From Legionella genomosp. 1 (GTDB lineage Bacteria > Pseudomonadota > Gammaproteobacteria > Legionellales > Legionellaceae), in the NCBI GenBank assembly GCA_945865355.1, contig CAMBDN010000015.1:1-19708 (forward strand): DNA of 19,708 bases, written 5' to 3'. The notes beneath the pieces are model-generated. The model was not told where the DNA came from and did not search any database. It saw only the letters and a list, made by a program, of their open reading frames with translations. A program made the position numbers and the translations under genes. Shown here in pieces: positions 1 through 6,637 of this stretch (positions within the stretch are counted from its first letter, which is position 1; each line of letters begins with the position of its first letter).

Positions 1-1
1 G

Positions 2-148
2 ATGGTTAAAGAGATGATCATGGACGCCAAAAATACAGGTCAACGTATCAATAAACCACTCGAAGTTAAAGCCTACACCAACTATCTTCAACAACCAGAG
101 GTTGTCGCAAATTTTACGCTAGAGTTATCGTTAAAAGTACTCAATTAA
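2..148 (+). CDS. C-terminal fragment of an unidentified protein
   Basis: An open frame enters from the left edge and stops at TAA 146-148, giving 48 visible codons. The first visible Met (base 2) is probably not the true start, because the frame is open to the edge. The visible tail ends in alternating hydrophobic and polar residues (VANFTLELSLKVLN), which would suit a beta strand. No motif identifies a family. It lies 157 bp upstream of the RimK-like gene on the same strand, so co-transcription is possible but not shown. I assign no function. Confidence 0.5.
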   Translation: MVKEMIMDAKNTGQRINKPLEVKAYTNYLQQPEVVANFTLELSLKVLN

Positions 149-157
149 ACCAGTTCA

Positions 158-186
158 TTGACAAACAACCCATTGCGTTTTACCGT
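158..186 (+). promoter_or_regulatory. Possible sigma70 promoter for the amidoligase trio
   Basis: A perfect -35 hexamer TTGACA (158-163) is followed after 17 bp by TACCGT (181-186), a poor -10. The 149-305 gap has no other gene and no convincing terminator hairpin. The implied leader to the ATG at 306 would be over 110 nt. This rests on the -35 alone. Confidence 0.28.
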
Positions 187-305
187 TACTAGAAATTATG
201 TTCTCTATCGTTATGTAATTATGGTTATCGTCACCGACTCATGATTAACCTAACAATCCCAACATAACCGAATGCACGATGACGTTTCAACCTCAAAGGA
301 TATGA

Positions 306-1760
306 ATGCAAACCGTTTTAGTCACTGACAATCCCAAAAGCTGGGAATTTTTAGGCCACTTGGCACCTATCGTATTGGCTACAGATTACCTATCTGACGA
401 GTCCTACCATCAAAATAAATCGCTAAGAATCATTAATCTTTGCCAATCATACAACTATCAAACCATTGGCTACTATGTTTCATTATTAGCTCAAGCCCGC
501 GACCACAAGGCAATTCCATCTGTACTGAGCATTCAAGACGTATTAAGCAGCAGCATCTCCAAATATATTTCCCAAGATATTGAGGAGGAAATTCAACATA
601 GCCTGCACGATATTAAAGGTGACGAGTTCATCTTAAGTTTGTATTTTGGGCAAAACATGGCTAAACGACACGCGGATTTAGCAAAAAAATTACATGGATT
701 ATTCCCCTTACCGCTGATACGATTTACTCTTGAACAAAAGAAACAATGGAGCATTAAAAAACTGGTATTACTGTCACCGGAAGATGTCCCACCGCAACAT
801 GTCGATTTCATGCGTCAAGCCGCAGAAAGTTATTTTTCTAAAAAACGTTTTCATCAATGGCGCAAAAAACAACGCTTTCATGATTTAGCGATACTTGTCG
901 ATCCAACGGAAAATAATGCGCCATCAAACAAAAAAGCGCTAGATGCATTTGTCAGTGCAGGGGAATCATTGGGGCTTAATGTCGATTTAATTGATAAAAA
1001 TGACAGTCGATCAATTGCTGAATATGATGCCCTATTTATTCGAGCCACCACATCCGTTGATCATTATACTTACCGTTTCGCTCGTCGAGCCTCTCAAGAA
1101 AATTTGGTGGTCATTGATGACCCACAATCTATTGTTAAATGCACCAACAAGGTATATCTCGCCGAGTTGATGCGCAGTCACCAAATATTAACCCCGGAAA
1201 CGACATTTATCAGTAAATTTGATAAGGAATTGCCCCTCATTCAATTTCCGTGTGTTGTAAAAAGACCTGATAGTGCGTTCTCGCAAGGCGTCGCTAAATT
1301 TGATGATCAAAAGGAGCTACAAAAATCCTTGCCACAATTTTTTAAAACATCCGATTTAATCCTCATCCAACCCTTTATTCCTACTGAGTTTGATTGGCGC
1401 ATTGGTGTTTTAGACAATAAGCCATTGTATGCGTGCCGCTATTATATGGCGAAAGGACATTGGCAAATTTACAATTGGAGTGCCGCCTTGCAAGAAATAG
1501 AGGGCGATCACGAGACCATGCCTTTGAGCGCGGTCCCAGAATCCATCATCAAAACAGCATTGAAAGCGACACGCCTGATTGGTGACAGTTTATACGGTGT
1601 TGATATTAAGAGTCACGGTGAAAAGAACTATGTCATTGAAGTCAATGACAATCCCAGTATTGATTCAGGCATTGAAGACACTGTTCTTGGAGAGGCCCTC
1701 TACCAACAAATTATGGCCGTATTTTTACAACGTATTCGACGGAAGCACGGCTATGTCTAA
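306..1760 (+). CDS. RimK-family ATP-grasp ligase with RLAN-like N-terminal region
   Basis: The 484-residue protein has two parts. Residues 1 to about 190 resemble the RLAN region found in front of a subset of RimK-type enzymes. Residues about 195-480 form an ATP-grasp fold: a nucleotide-binding stretch FPCVVKRPDSAFSQGVAKFD (314-333), then QPFIPTEFDWRIGVLDNKPL (355-374), GVDIK (431-435) and VIEVNDNPS (443-451), which supplies the Asp433/Glu445/Asn447 metal ligands expected of the fold. Members of this superfamily join an amino acid to a carboxylate by ATP-dependent amide formation, with an acyl-phosphate intermediate; RimK itself adds glutamates to ribosomal protein S6. It is much longer than RimK proper (about 300 residues), so it is probably not the S6 enzyme. 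AAAGGA lies 5 nt before the ATG. Its end overlaps the next ligase gene by 8 nt, indicating coupled translation and a shared pathway. The substrate is unknown. Confidence 0.85.
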   Translation: MQTVLVTDNPKSWEFLGHLAPIVLATDYLSDESYHQNKSLRIINLCQSYNYQTIGYYVSLLAQARDHKAIPSVLSIQDVLSSSISKYISQDIEEEIQHSLHDIKGDEFILSLYFGQNMAKRHADLAKKLHGLFPLPLIRFTLEQKKQWSIKKLVLLSPEDVPPQHVDFMRQAAESYFSKKRFHQWRKKQRFHDLAILVDPTENNAPSNKKALDAFVSAGESLGLNVDLIDKNDSRSIAEYDALFIRATTSVDHYTYRFARRASQENLVVIDDPQSIVKCTNKVYLAELMRSHQILTPETTFISKFDKELPLIQFPCVVKRPDSAFSQGVAKFDDQKELQKSLPQFFKTSDLILIQPFIPTEFDWRIGVLDNKPLYACRYYMAKGHWQIYNWSAALQEIEGDHETMPLSAVPESIIKTALKATRLIGDSLYGVDIKSHGEKNYVIEVNDNPSIDSGIEDTVLGEALYQQIMAVFLQRIRRKHGYV

Positions 1761-2973
1761 TTACTCTATTTTTTCAGTCCTTGGCATTGAAATCGAATAC
1801 ATGCTGGTGGATAAAGTTACCTTAGAGGTACAACCTAAAAGTGATTTAATTCTGAGCCAACTTGCAGGCCAACAAGTGAACGAAGTTATTCTTGGTGAAA
1901 TTGCCGCCAGCAATGAGTTGGTGATGCATGTCATCGAATTGAAGAACAATGGCCCAAAACCACCGAAACATCCAATTGCCAACCAATTCCAGCAAACGAT
2001 TCTACAGTTACAGCCATTGTTAGAGCAACACCACCTGCAACTATTACCCACTGGTGCCCATCCATGGATGAACACTCTACTGGAAACAAAGCGGTGGCCG
2101 TATGGCAACAAGTCGATATACAACCAATACGATGCTATTTTTAACTGCCAAGGACATGGCTGGGCTAATTTACAAAGCATGCATGTCAATATGCCTTTTG
2201 CGAATGACAGCGAATTTTGCGTACTCCACAACTTGATTCGTCTGCTCCTACCGCTCTTGCCATCATTGGCAGCCAGCACCCCTATTCTTGATGGAAATAA
2301 AACAGGCTTACTGGATTCACGCTTAGATTTTTATGGGAAAAATCAACAACGCATCCCAGCGATTAGCGGCGATGTTATTCCTGAATTTATCCGCTCGGAA
2401 GCGCAGTACCAAAACGACATATTAAGGCCAATGTACCAAGATATCCGTCAATATGACCCTCAAGGACTTTTACAATATGAATGGTTAAACTCTCGTGCCG
2501 CGATTGCAAAATTTGCATCAAAGGCCATTGAAATACGGATCATTGATACACAAGAGTGCGTCAATGCAGATATTGCAATTGCACAAGCCATCCAGGCGAT
2601 TCTTAAACGTTGGCATAACAGCGGTTCAACGCTATATTTAGAAAAAATTTACCCTACACAACATCTGAAAGCCATTTACGAACAGAGCATCAAAGACGGC
2701 TTCGCGGTTCGGGTTGAAGACAAGGCGCTCTTAGAGCAATGGCAATTGCCACCTAAAAACCCAATGTCTTTACGTGACGTCTGGACCTCGCTAATTGAAA
2801 ACATTAGTCCTGAACTAGATCATACTAGCCAACGTGCCCTAGAGCATATCCTGCAGCAAGGAAATTTAAGTGAACGAATATTACGTGCTTGTTGTGGCGA
2901 TTTTAGCAAACAAAAACTAACATATATATATAGACAACTTGCAAATTGCCTGGTTACCAACCAACAATTTTGA
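1753..2973 (+). CDS. GCS2-type carboxylate-amine ligase (glutamate-cysteine ligase family)
   Basis: The 406-residue protein belongs to the GCS2 family (glutamine-synthetase-like fold), which makes gamma-glutamyl amides such as gamma-glutamylcysteine. Visible family hallmarks are GIEIEYMLVD at residues 11-20 with the metal-binding Glu pair, a second acidic patch around ASNELVMHVIELKN, LLPTGAHPWM, and a C-terminal region typical of the family. I chose the ATG at 1753, preceded by GGAAG, over an in-frame ATG at 1579 because the latter would lie deep inside the RimK-like gene and the GIEIEY motif normally sits close to the N-terminus. The gene starts 8 nt before the upstream stop and ends 17 nt before the next ATG. 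It could be an ordinary gamma-glutamylcysteine synthetase, but no glutathione synthetase gene is adjacent and the RimK-like partner points to a different gamma-glutamyl or peptide product. Confidence 0.82.
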   Translation: MSNYSIFSVLGIEIEYMLVDKVTLEVQPKSDLILSQLAGQQVNEVILGEIAASNELVMHVIELKNNGPKPPKHPIANQFQQTILQLQPLLEQHHLQLLPTGAHPWMNTLLETKRWPYGNKSIYNQYDAIFNCQGHGWANLQSMHVNMPFANDSEFCVLHNLIRLLLPLLPSLAASTPILDGNKTGLLDSRLDFYGKNQQRIPAISGDVIPEFIRSEAQYQNDILRPMYQDIRQYDPQGLLQYEWLNSRAAIAKFASKAIEIRIIDTQECVNADIAIAQAIQAILKRWHNSGSTLYLEKIYPTQHLKAIYEQSIKDGFAVRVEDKALLEQWQLPPKNPMSLRDVWTSLIENISPELDHTSQRALEHILQQGNLSERILRACCGDFSKQKLTYIYRQLANCLVTNQQF

Positions 2974-2990
2974 AAGGAGTTACCCCGACC

Positions 2991-3692
2991 ATGAAACCTA
3001 CCGTGTTGTTTGTGAGCTGCGAACATGCAGTCAATACAGTACCACCAGCATACCGCCATTTATTTTATCAGCATGAGTCGGTATTACAAACGCATCGGGG
3101 AATTGATTTTGGTGCCCAACATATTGCCACGCAATTAAGCAAGGTATTTGGCTGCGAACTGACACAAGCAACCATCACGCGATTATTGATCGATTGTAAC
3201 CGCAGTTTAAACAATGCTCACTGCTACTCTGAATTTAGCATGTCATTGACTGAAAGCGAAAAACGGCAATTGATAGACGCGTATTATTTGCCATATCGCC
3301 AAAAAACTGAATCGATCATAAAGGAACTCATTGAGAGTGGCCATCAAGTGTTCCATCTTTCTAGCCATAGCTTTACGCCGGTGTTTGATGGTGTTACCCG
3401 TAATGCAGGGATTGGTCTTTTATATGACCCTAAACGCCACGGTGAAAAAGAAGTTGCGCGTGAGTGGAAGGGGATATTATCCCAACAAACCGACTACCGT
3501 GTTCGTCTAAATTATCCCTACAGCGGCAGCAGCGATGGCTTCACGAGCTACTTGCGAAAACAATACCCAGAAAGAGACTACCTAGGACTAGAACTTGAAG
3601 TAAATCAAGCGATAACACAAGATAAAAAGTCCCTTGAGGAAATAACCAACTCGCTAACAACCAGTATAGGTGAGTTATTGAGGCTGCTGTGA
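2991..3692 (+). CDS. N-formylglutamate amidohydrolase family protein
   Basis: The 233-residue protein matches the FGase family: FVSCEHAVNTVP near the N-terminus, HRGIDFGAQHIA (about 35-46), RLLIDCNRSLNN, a central VFHLSSHSFTP with two histidines, GIGLLYDP, and a C-terminal LGLELEVNQ containing the conserved Glu. Classical members hydrolyse N-formyl-L-glutamate to glutamate and formate at the end of histidine breakdown. No hut genes are in the window, so hydrolysis of an amide made by the two upstream ligases is the better contextual guess. The ATG at 2991 has AAAGGAG about 11 nt upstream; an earlier in-frame ATG at 2946 lies inside the preceding gene and lacks a good ribosome site. It converges on fur with 17 bp between stops. 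Confidence 0.82.
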   Translation: MKPTVLFVSCEHAVNTVPPAYRHLFYQHESVLQTHRGIDFGAQHIATQLSKVFGCELTQATITRLLIDCNRSLNNAHCYSEFSMSLTESEKRQLIDAYYLPYRQKTESIIKELIESGHQVFHLSSHSFTPVFDGVTRNAGIGLLYDPKRHGEKEVAREWKGILSQQTDYRVRLNYPYSGSSDGFTSYLRKQYPERDYLGLELEVNQAITQDKKSLEEITNSLTTSIGELLRLL

Positions 3693-3709
3693 TAACGTTG
3701 ATCTGCTGA

Positions 3710-4120
3710 TTATTGACATACTGGGCACAAGCCATAAATATTCAAAGCATGATCAGTCATCTTAAATTTCGCATGTTCCGCAATCATTCTCTGGCGCGCC
3801 TCGATAACCTCATCGATAAACTCCTCTACTTTGCCACATTTAACACAAACTAAATGATCATGATGCTCACCTTGACTCAGCTCAAACACTGAGTAACCAC
3901 CCTCAAAATTATGCCGATTGATTAATCCCGCTGCCTCAAATTGAGTAAGCACTCGATAAACAGTGGCCAAACCAACATCTTCACCCATATCTAAAAGTGC
4001 TTTGTAAACATCTTCAGCACTTAAGTGATGCTCTTGCGACGACTCTAGAATTTGTAACACTTTTACCCGCGGCATTGTTATTTTCAACCCGGCATCTTTT
4101 AACTGCTGACTCTCTTCCAC
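3710..4120 (-). CDS. fur: Ferric uptake regulator Fur
   Basis: This 136-residue Fe(II)-sensing repressor has the family layout. An N-terminal winged helix (about 1-80) includes GLKITMPRVKVLQILE and the recognition stretch EDVGLATVYRVLTQFEAAGL. The C-terminal dimerisation and metal domain carries HHDH (86-89), Cys92-x-x-Cys95 and a second pair Cys132-x-x-Cys135. The start is GTG at 4120: it follows AAGGAG by 5 nt and gives the normal N-terminus EESQQLKDAGLK. An upstream in-frame ATG at 4168 would add 16 unconserved residues. A -10-like CATAAT lies just upstream but without a clear -35. The gene diverges from bamE, the same arrangement as fur and omlA in pseudomonads. Fur is often autoregulated, but I see no strong Fur box here. 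Confidence 0.95.
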   Translation of the reverse strand: MEESQQLKDAGLKITMPRVKVLQILESSQEHHLSAEDVYKALLDMGEDVGLATVYRVLTQFEAAGLINRHNFEGGYSVFELSQGEHHDHLVCVKCGKVEEFIDEVIEARQRMIAEHAKFKMTDHALNIYGLCPVCQ

Positions 4121-4229
4121 AAAGACTCCTTCGGAACAATTAATTATGTTCGTCCTCACACACCCCACTCTGGATGACGCGGCGTAAGTAAAAATGAAAT
4201 TTGATAGCTAATTTAGCCCGCGCAACATA

Positions 4230-4257
4230 TTGAAATGGTTACATTGCATGTTATTAT
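4230..4257 (+). promoter_or_regulatory. Sigma70-like promoter for bamE
   Basis: TTGAAA (4230-4235) and TATTAT (4252-4257) are separated by 16 bp. A transcript starting near 4264 would give a leader of about 22 nt to the ATG at 4286 and would exclude the upstream ATG at 4235. This promoter supports the shorter BamE start, which also gives a proper lipoprotein signal. Confidence 0.5.
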
Positions 4258-4285
4258 GGCGAAATTTACCACCATAGGCAAAAAA

Positions 4286-4600
4286 ATGCGAATTAGAACA
4301 GCGCTCATCAGCATAGCGTGCATACTTTCACTAACTAACTGTGCGTCATATGATTTTTCAAGACGCGTAGTGAAACAAGGTAATTTACTACCGCAATCGT
4401 TAGTAGAAAAGTTAAAAGTAGGCATGAGTAAAGACAACGTGGCAACGTTAATAGGTACGAGTCTAATCAGCCCCATGTACAACAATGATCGTTGGGATTA
4501 CGCATACACCATACGCCGAGGCAGTGGTCAGATGGAAGTACATAACTTACGTTTGTACTTTAGCCATGACGTGATCACAAACATTGAACATCGCCCGTAG
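4286..4600 (+). CDS. bamE: Outer-membrane assembly lipoprotein BamE (SmpA/OmlA)
   Basis: The 104-residue lipoprotein is a small accessory subunit of the BAM complex that inserts beta-barrel proteins into the outer membrane. The start at 4286 gives a short positively charged N-region (MRIR), a hydrophobic stretch and a lipobox LTNC with the acylated Cys at residue 19. The mature part has the SmpA/OmlA pattern: YDFSRRVVKQGNLLPQSLVE, then LKVGMSKDNVATLIGTS, a DRWDYAYTIRRG strand and a C-terminal LRLYFSHDVITNIE. No strong Shine-Dalgarno is visible; AGG around 4276 is the nearest. The gene diverges from fur and faces rnfH-ratA, an arrangement known in other gammaproteobacteria, except that a repeat and a small secreted-protein gene now lie in between. 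Confidence 0.92.
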   Translation: MRIRTALISIACILSLTNCASYDFSRRVVKQGNLLPQSLVEKLKVGMSKDNVATLIGTSLISPMYNNDRWDYAYTIRRGSGQMEVHNLRLYFSHDVITNIEHRP

Positions 4601-4620
4601 ATAAAAAATAACCTTCATAA

Positions 4621-4713
4621 GATTCCTCCCTTTAAAAAAGGGAGGCTACGAGGGATTTATTAAATACATTTATAAAAAAACCCGCTTAGTCCCCCTTTTT
4701 CAAAAGAGGGACC
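4621..4713. repeat. MITE-like pair of inverted palindromic repeats
   Basis: Two related units lie in opposite orientation about 19 bp apart. Unit A (4621-4658) contains a perfect 9-bp stem, CCTCCCTTT (4625-4633) pairing with AAAGGGAGG (4637-4645), followed by GAGGGATTT. Unit B (4678-4713) reads AAACCC, then CTTAG, then GTCCC and CTTTT arms pairing with AAAAG and GGGAC (one mismatch, loop TC). Read on the minus strand, unit A has the same order: AAATCCC, CGTAG, CCTCCC, poly-T, GGGAGG. The whole could form a cruciform, and it sits between convergent genes, where it could also act as a bidirectional terminator. It looks like a mobile intergenic repeat, but copy number cannot be judged from this window. 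Confidence 0.65.
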
Positions 4714-4725
4714 TTTTGAATCTAT

Positions 4726-5061
4726 TTAGCGTATTTCGTTGTAAGCTGCATTAGGTTCAGAAAAACCTAGCGGATAACAAACACCGTTTGCGCAAACAAA
4801 GGTAGATCCTCTGGGATCATTATTTTTGCTGGCTGATTCAGCACAATTTCCAGACCATGCAATAGAATACTTAACATCATCAAAATTGAGGATGCAGTTG
4901 GTCCCAATATCGCAATGATTTTCATCAGCAAATTGTTGAACAACATATTGCAAAGCATCACTTTGAGCACCAGTGACTGATGTGCCTGAACAATAGGGAA
5001 TATCTGCATAAGCTGAAGTAGCAAGCACGCTGGTTAATAACCATAAACTCATTTTTTTCAT
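4726..5061 (-). CDS. Small secreted six-cysteine protein, function unknown
   Basis: This 111-residue protein has a clear Sec signal: MKK, a hydrophobic LWLLTSVLATSA stretch and a likely AYA cleavage site after residue 19. The mature chain of about 90 residues contains six cysteines (in IPYC, NHC, TNC, GNC, FVC and GVC), compatible with three disulfides after export, and an aromatic, acidic middle part (FDDVKYSIAW). AAGGA sits 8 nt before the ATG at 5061. I do not recognise the family. It is a single gene between the MITE-like repeat and rnfH, with about 89 bp of leader holding no clear promoter. A periplasmic or secreted role is inferred from the signal alone. Confidence 0.72.
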   Translation of the reverse strand: MKKMSLWLLTSVLATSAYADIPYCSGTSVTGAQSDALQYVVQQFADENHCDIGTNCILNFDDVKYSIAWSGNCAESASKNNDPRGSTFVCANGVCYPLGFSEPNAAYNEIR

Positions 5062-5150
5062 AAAGTAATTCCTTTATTTTAACTTTAGATTCGGAACAGC
5101 ATTCTGCAACAAAAAAAACGTTCTCAAAGGAATTTTTTCCTCAACAACCA

Positions 5151-5423
5151 TTACTTAGTCTGCCGAGCGCGCTGTCTTCTCTTTTCCTTCGGATCAATCA
5201 ACAACGGGCGATATATCTCAATGCGATCGCCTGACTTCACTACTGTACTTAATGGCACCTGCTGTGCAAAAATACCAATAGTGAAATCGTTGATTTCAGG
5301 ATAGCTTTGCAACAAGCCAGACTGATGCAAGGCATCCGCAACCGTTGCACCTATTTCTAGAATTAGGTTTAAATGAATGGCGGCTAGGCCTGCAGGAATA
5401 TATATTAACTCCACCTCAACCAT
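5151..5423 (-). CDS. rnfH: RnfH family protein (UPF0125)
   Basis: The 90-residue protein has the beta-grasp-like RnfH pattern: an N-terminal MVEVELIYIP strand, VADALHQSGLL, IGIFAQQVPLSTVVKSGDRIEIYRPLL and a basic tail (DPKEKRRQRARQ). The family is named for its association with rnf electron-transport genes, but its usual partner, as here, is ratA, and its biochemical role is unsettled. I chose the ATG at 5423 because it gives the normal N-terminus and overlaps the ratA stop by 8 nt (ATGGTTGA); an earlier start at 5456 would add 11 residues lying inside ratA. The overlap implies translational coupling. Confidence 0.9.
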   Translation of the reverse strand: MVEVELIYIPAGLAAIHLNLILEIGATVADALHQSGLLQSYPEINDFTIGIFAQQVPLSTVVKSGDRIEIYRPLLIDPKEKRRQRARQTK

Positions 5424-5844
5424 AAAGAACCTTTGCTCGGTCACAAAAAGCATCAACCATTTTATCGGTTACTTGTTCAAAAATAGGGCCTAGTAACATG
5501 GAAAACATACGTCCGGCAAAATCAAACTCCAAATCGAAAGAAATGGTGCAACCATCTGTCGTTTCATCAAAACGCCAAAATCCTTCTAAATGGCTAAACG
5601 GACCGTCAACCAAGCGGATTTCAATCATCTTATTTGCTTGTAGACGATTACGCGTAGTGAACGATTTATTCATCCCTGCAGCAACGACAGATAACGTCGC
5701 TTGCACTTCATCTTGATCGCGATGATGCACAATGCTCTCAGTAAAATAAGGCAAAAATTCGCCATATCTCTCAACGTCATTGACCAGGTTATACATTTGT
5801 TCACACGAAAACGGCACAGCCCGTGATTTTTTCACGTTGGTCAT
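5416..5844 (-). CDS. ratA: RatA, SRPBCC/Coq10-like protein
   Basis: The 142-residue START-like (SRPBCC) protein belongs to the RatA/Coq10 family. Recognisable parts are VPFSCEQMYNLVNDVERYGEFLPYF at the N-terminal helix and strand, VDGPFSHLEGFWRF, the CTISFDLEFDF strand, and a C-terminal helix FEQVTDKMVDAFCDRA that lids the lipid pocket. Coq10 relatives bind ubiquinone or its precursors and support respiration; the E. coli protein has also been described as a ribosome-association toxin. The quinone role is the safer reading. It overlaps the upstream hydrolase by 4 nt (ATGA) and rnfH by 8 nt, so all three genes should be one transcript. Confidence 0.92.
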   Translation of the reverse strand: MTNVKKSRAVPFSCEQMYNLVNDVERYGEFLPYFTESIVHHRDQDEVQATLSVVAAGMNKSFTTRNRLQANKMIEIRLVDGPFSHLEGFWRFDETTDGCTISFDLEFDFAGRMFSMLLGPIFEQVTDKMVDAFCDRAKVLYG

Positions 5845-6521
5845 TCAATTACCCCTAAACGATGTGCTATCGATTCTACTTGCAGGTTAATCCACTGTGC
5901 CAAATCCATGGCTTCCTCAGCACAGATGCTATGTTCCATCGGGTATTCATGCCAACTGACCTGCTCAAATCCTTTGTTGCGCAATGTATCCACACATAAT
6001 TTAGACCATGCGGGCAATATTATTGGATCATACACGCCCCCAGCAAGAAACATCGGCGTAAGACAATTAAGCCCGAAAGCACATGTGGATGCTAACGGTA
6101 AATAGGCTGATAAGGCAATAATCCCGCCCAGCTCCTGAGTGATATTCAAGCCGGCATATAACGCCATTGCCCCGCCTTGAGAAAAGCCTGCTAAGAAAAT
6201 TTGCTGCGCTTTAAATCCTTCCGCTAGCTGACTATCGATTGCTTGCTGAATACTCTCTACCGATTGTTTAACCCCTACACTATCCTCGCGATCCGTCAAA
6301 GAAAGACCAATAATGTCATACCATGCTTGCATTGGCATCCCATTTTTCAACGTTACTGGACGCACTGGGGCATCAAGACACACATGCCGAACTGATACCG
6401 TTAGTGGTAACTGCTTCGCTAACCCTGCCATATCCTGAGCATCCGCCCCCAAACCATGCATCCAAATGACACAAGCTTGTGCGGGTTGCCTAGGCTCTTT
6501 AATATATAAGTTCAACAGCAT
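5841..6521 (-). CDS. Alpha/beta-hydrolase, carboxylesterase/acyl-protein thioesterase family
   Basis: The 226-residue protein is a compact alpha/beta-hydrolase of the phospholipase/carboxylesterase (EstB, YpfH) family, which cleaves short esters or acyl thioesters in the cytoplasm. It has the oxyanion motif HGLGADAQD (22-30), the nucleophile elbow GFSQGG with Ser114, a catalytic Asp in VYDPII (Asp165) and His197 in MEHSI. Two positions differ from the commonest forms (HG-x-x-D before the Asp, MGHS around the His). The frame opens with TTG at 6533, but ATG 6521 is the better start: it gives the normal N-terminus and a GGAG is present, though only 2 nt away. The gene is first in the operon with ratA and rnfH. 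Its natural substrate is unknown. Confidence 0.85.
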   Translation of the reverse strand: MLLNLYIKEPRQPAQACVIWMHGLGADAQDMAGLAKQLPLTVSVRHVCLDAPVRPVTLKNGMPMQAWYDIIGLSLTDREDSVGVKQSVESIQQAIDSQLAEGFKAQQIFLAGFSQGGAMALYAGLNITQELGGIIALSAYLPLASTCAFGLNCLTPMFLAGGVYDPIILPAWSKLCVDTLRNKGFEQVSWHEYPMEHSICAEEAMDLAQWINLQVESIAHRLGVIE

Positions 6522-6541
6522 ATCTCCGATCAAAATGGGAA

Positions 6542-6570
6542 ATTATCGCCAATGCTTGCGCGCTATGCAA
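6542..6570 (-). promoter_or_regulatory. Sigma70-like promoter for hydrolase-ratA-rnfH operon
   Basis: On the minus strand TTGCAT (6565-6570) is followed after exactly 17 bp by GATAAT (6542-6547). Transcription would start near 6535, leaving a leader of only about 14 nt before ATG 6521 and almost none before the alternative TTG at 6533. This supports the ATG. Confidence 0.5.
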
Positions 6571-6600
6571 GGTCAGAGAAATAGAGTTTTTCTTTGGTCC

Positions 6601-6609
6601 TGCTATAAT
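6601..6609 (+). promoter_or_regulatory. Extended -10 promoter for lptM-dapF
   Basis: TGCTATAAT is a perfect -10 with the TGn extension. No recognisable -35 lies 16-18 bp upstream, as is usual for extended -10 promoters. Transcription should begin near 6616, about 22 nt before lptM. It is back to back with the hydrolase promoter within 70 bp. Confidence 0.6.
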
Positions 6610-6637
6610 GATAACTTCAAAGAAATATATTGGCACA

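Noticed and set aside
1579..1752. N-terminal extension of the GCS2 ligase
   Set aside because: It lies entirely inside the RimK-like gene in another frame, and the family motif GIEIEY starts right after ATG 1753.
5111..5150. Intrinsic terminator after rnfH
   Set aside because: The minus strand has an eight-T run, but the stem before it is only GGAA/TTCC and lies about 10 nt away.
6604..6622. Fur box at the lptM promoter (TATAATGATAAC)
   Set aside because: The left half resembles GATAATGATAAT, but the right half does not match; the similarity is explained by the -10 hexamer and AT-rich context.
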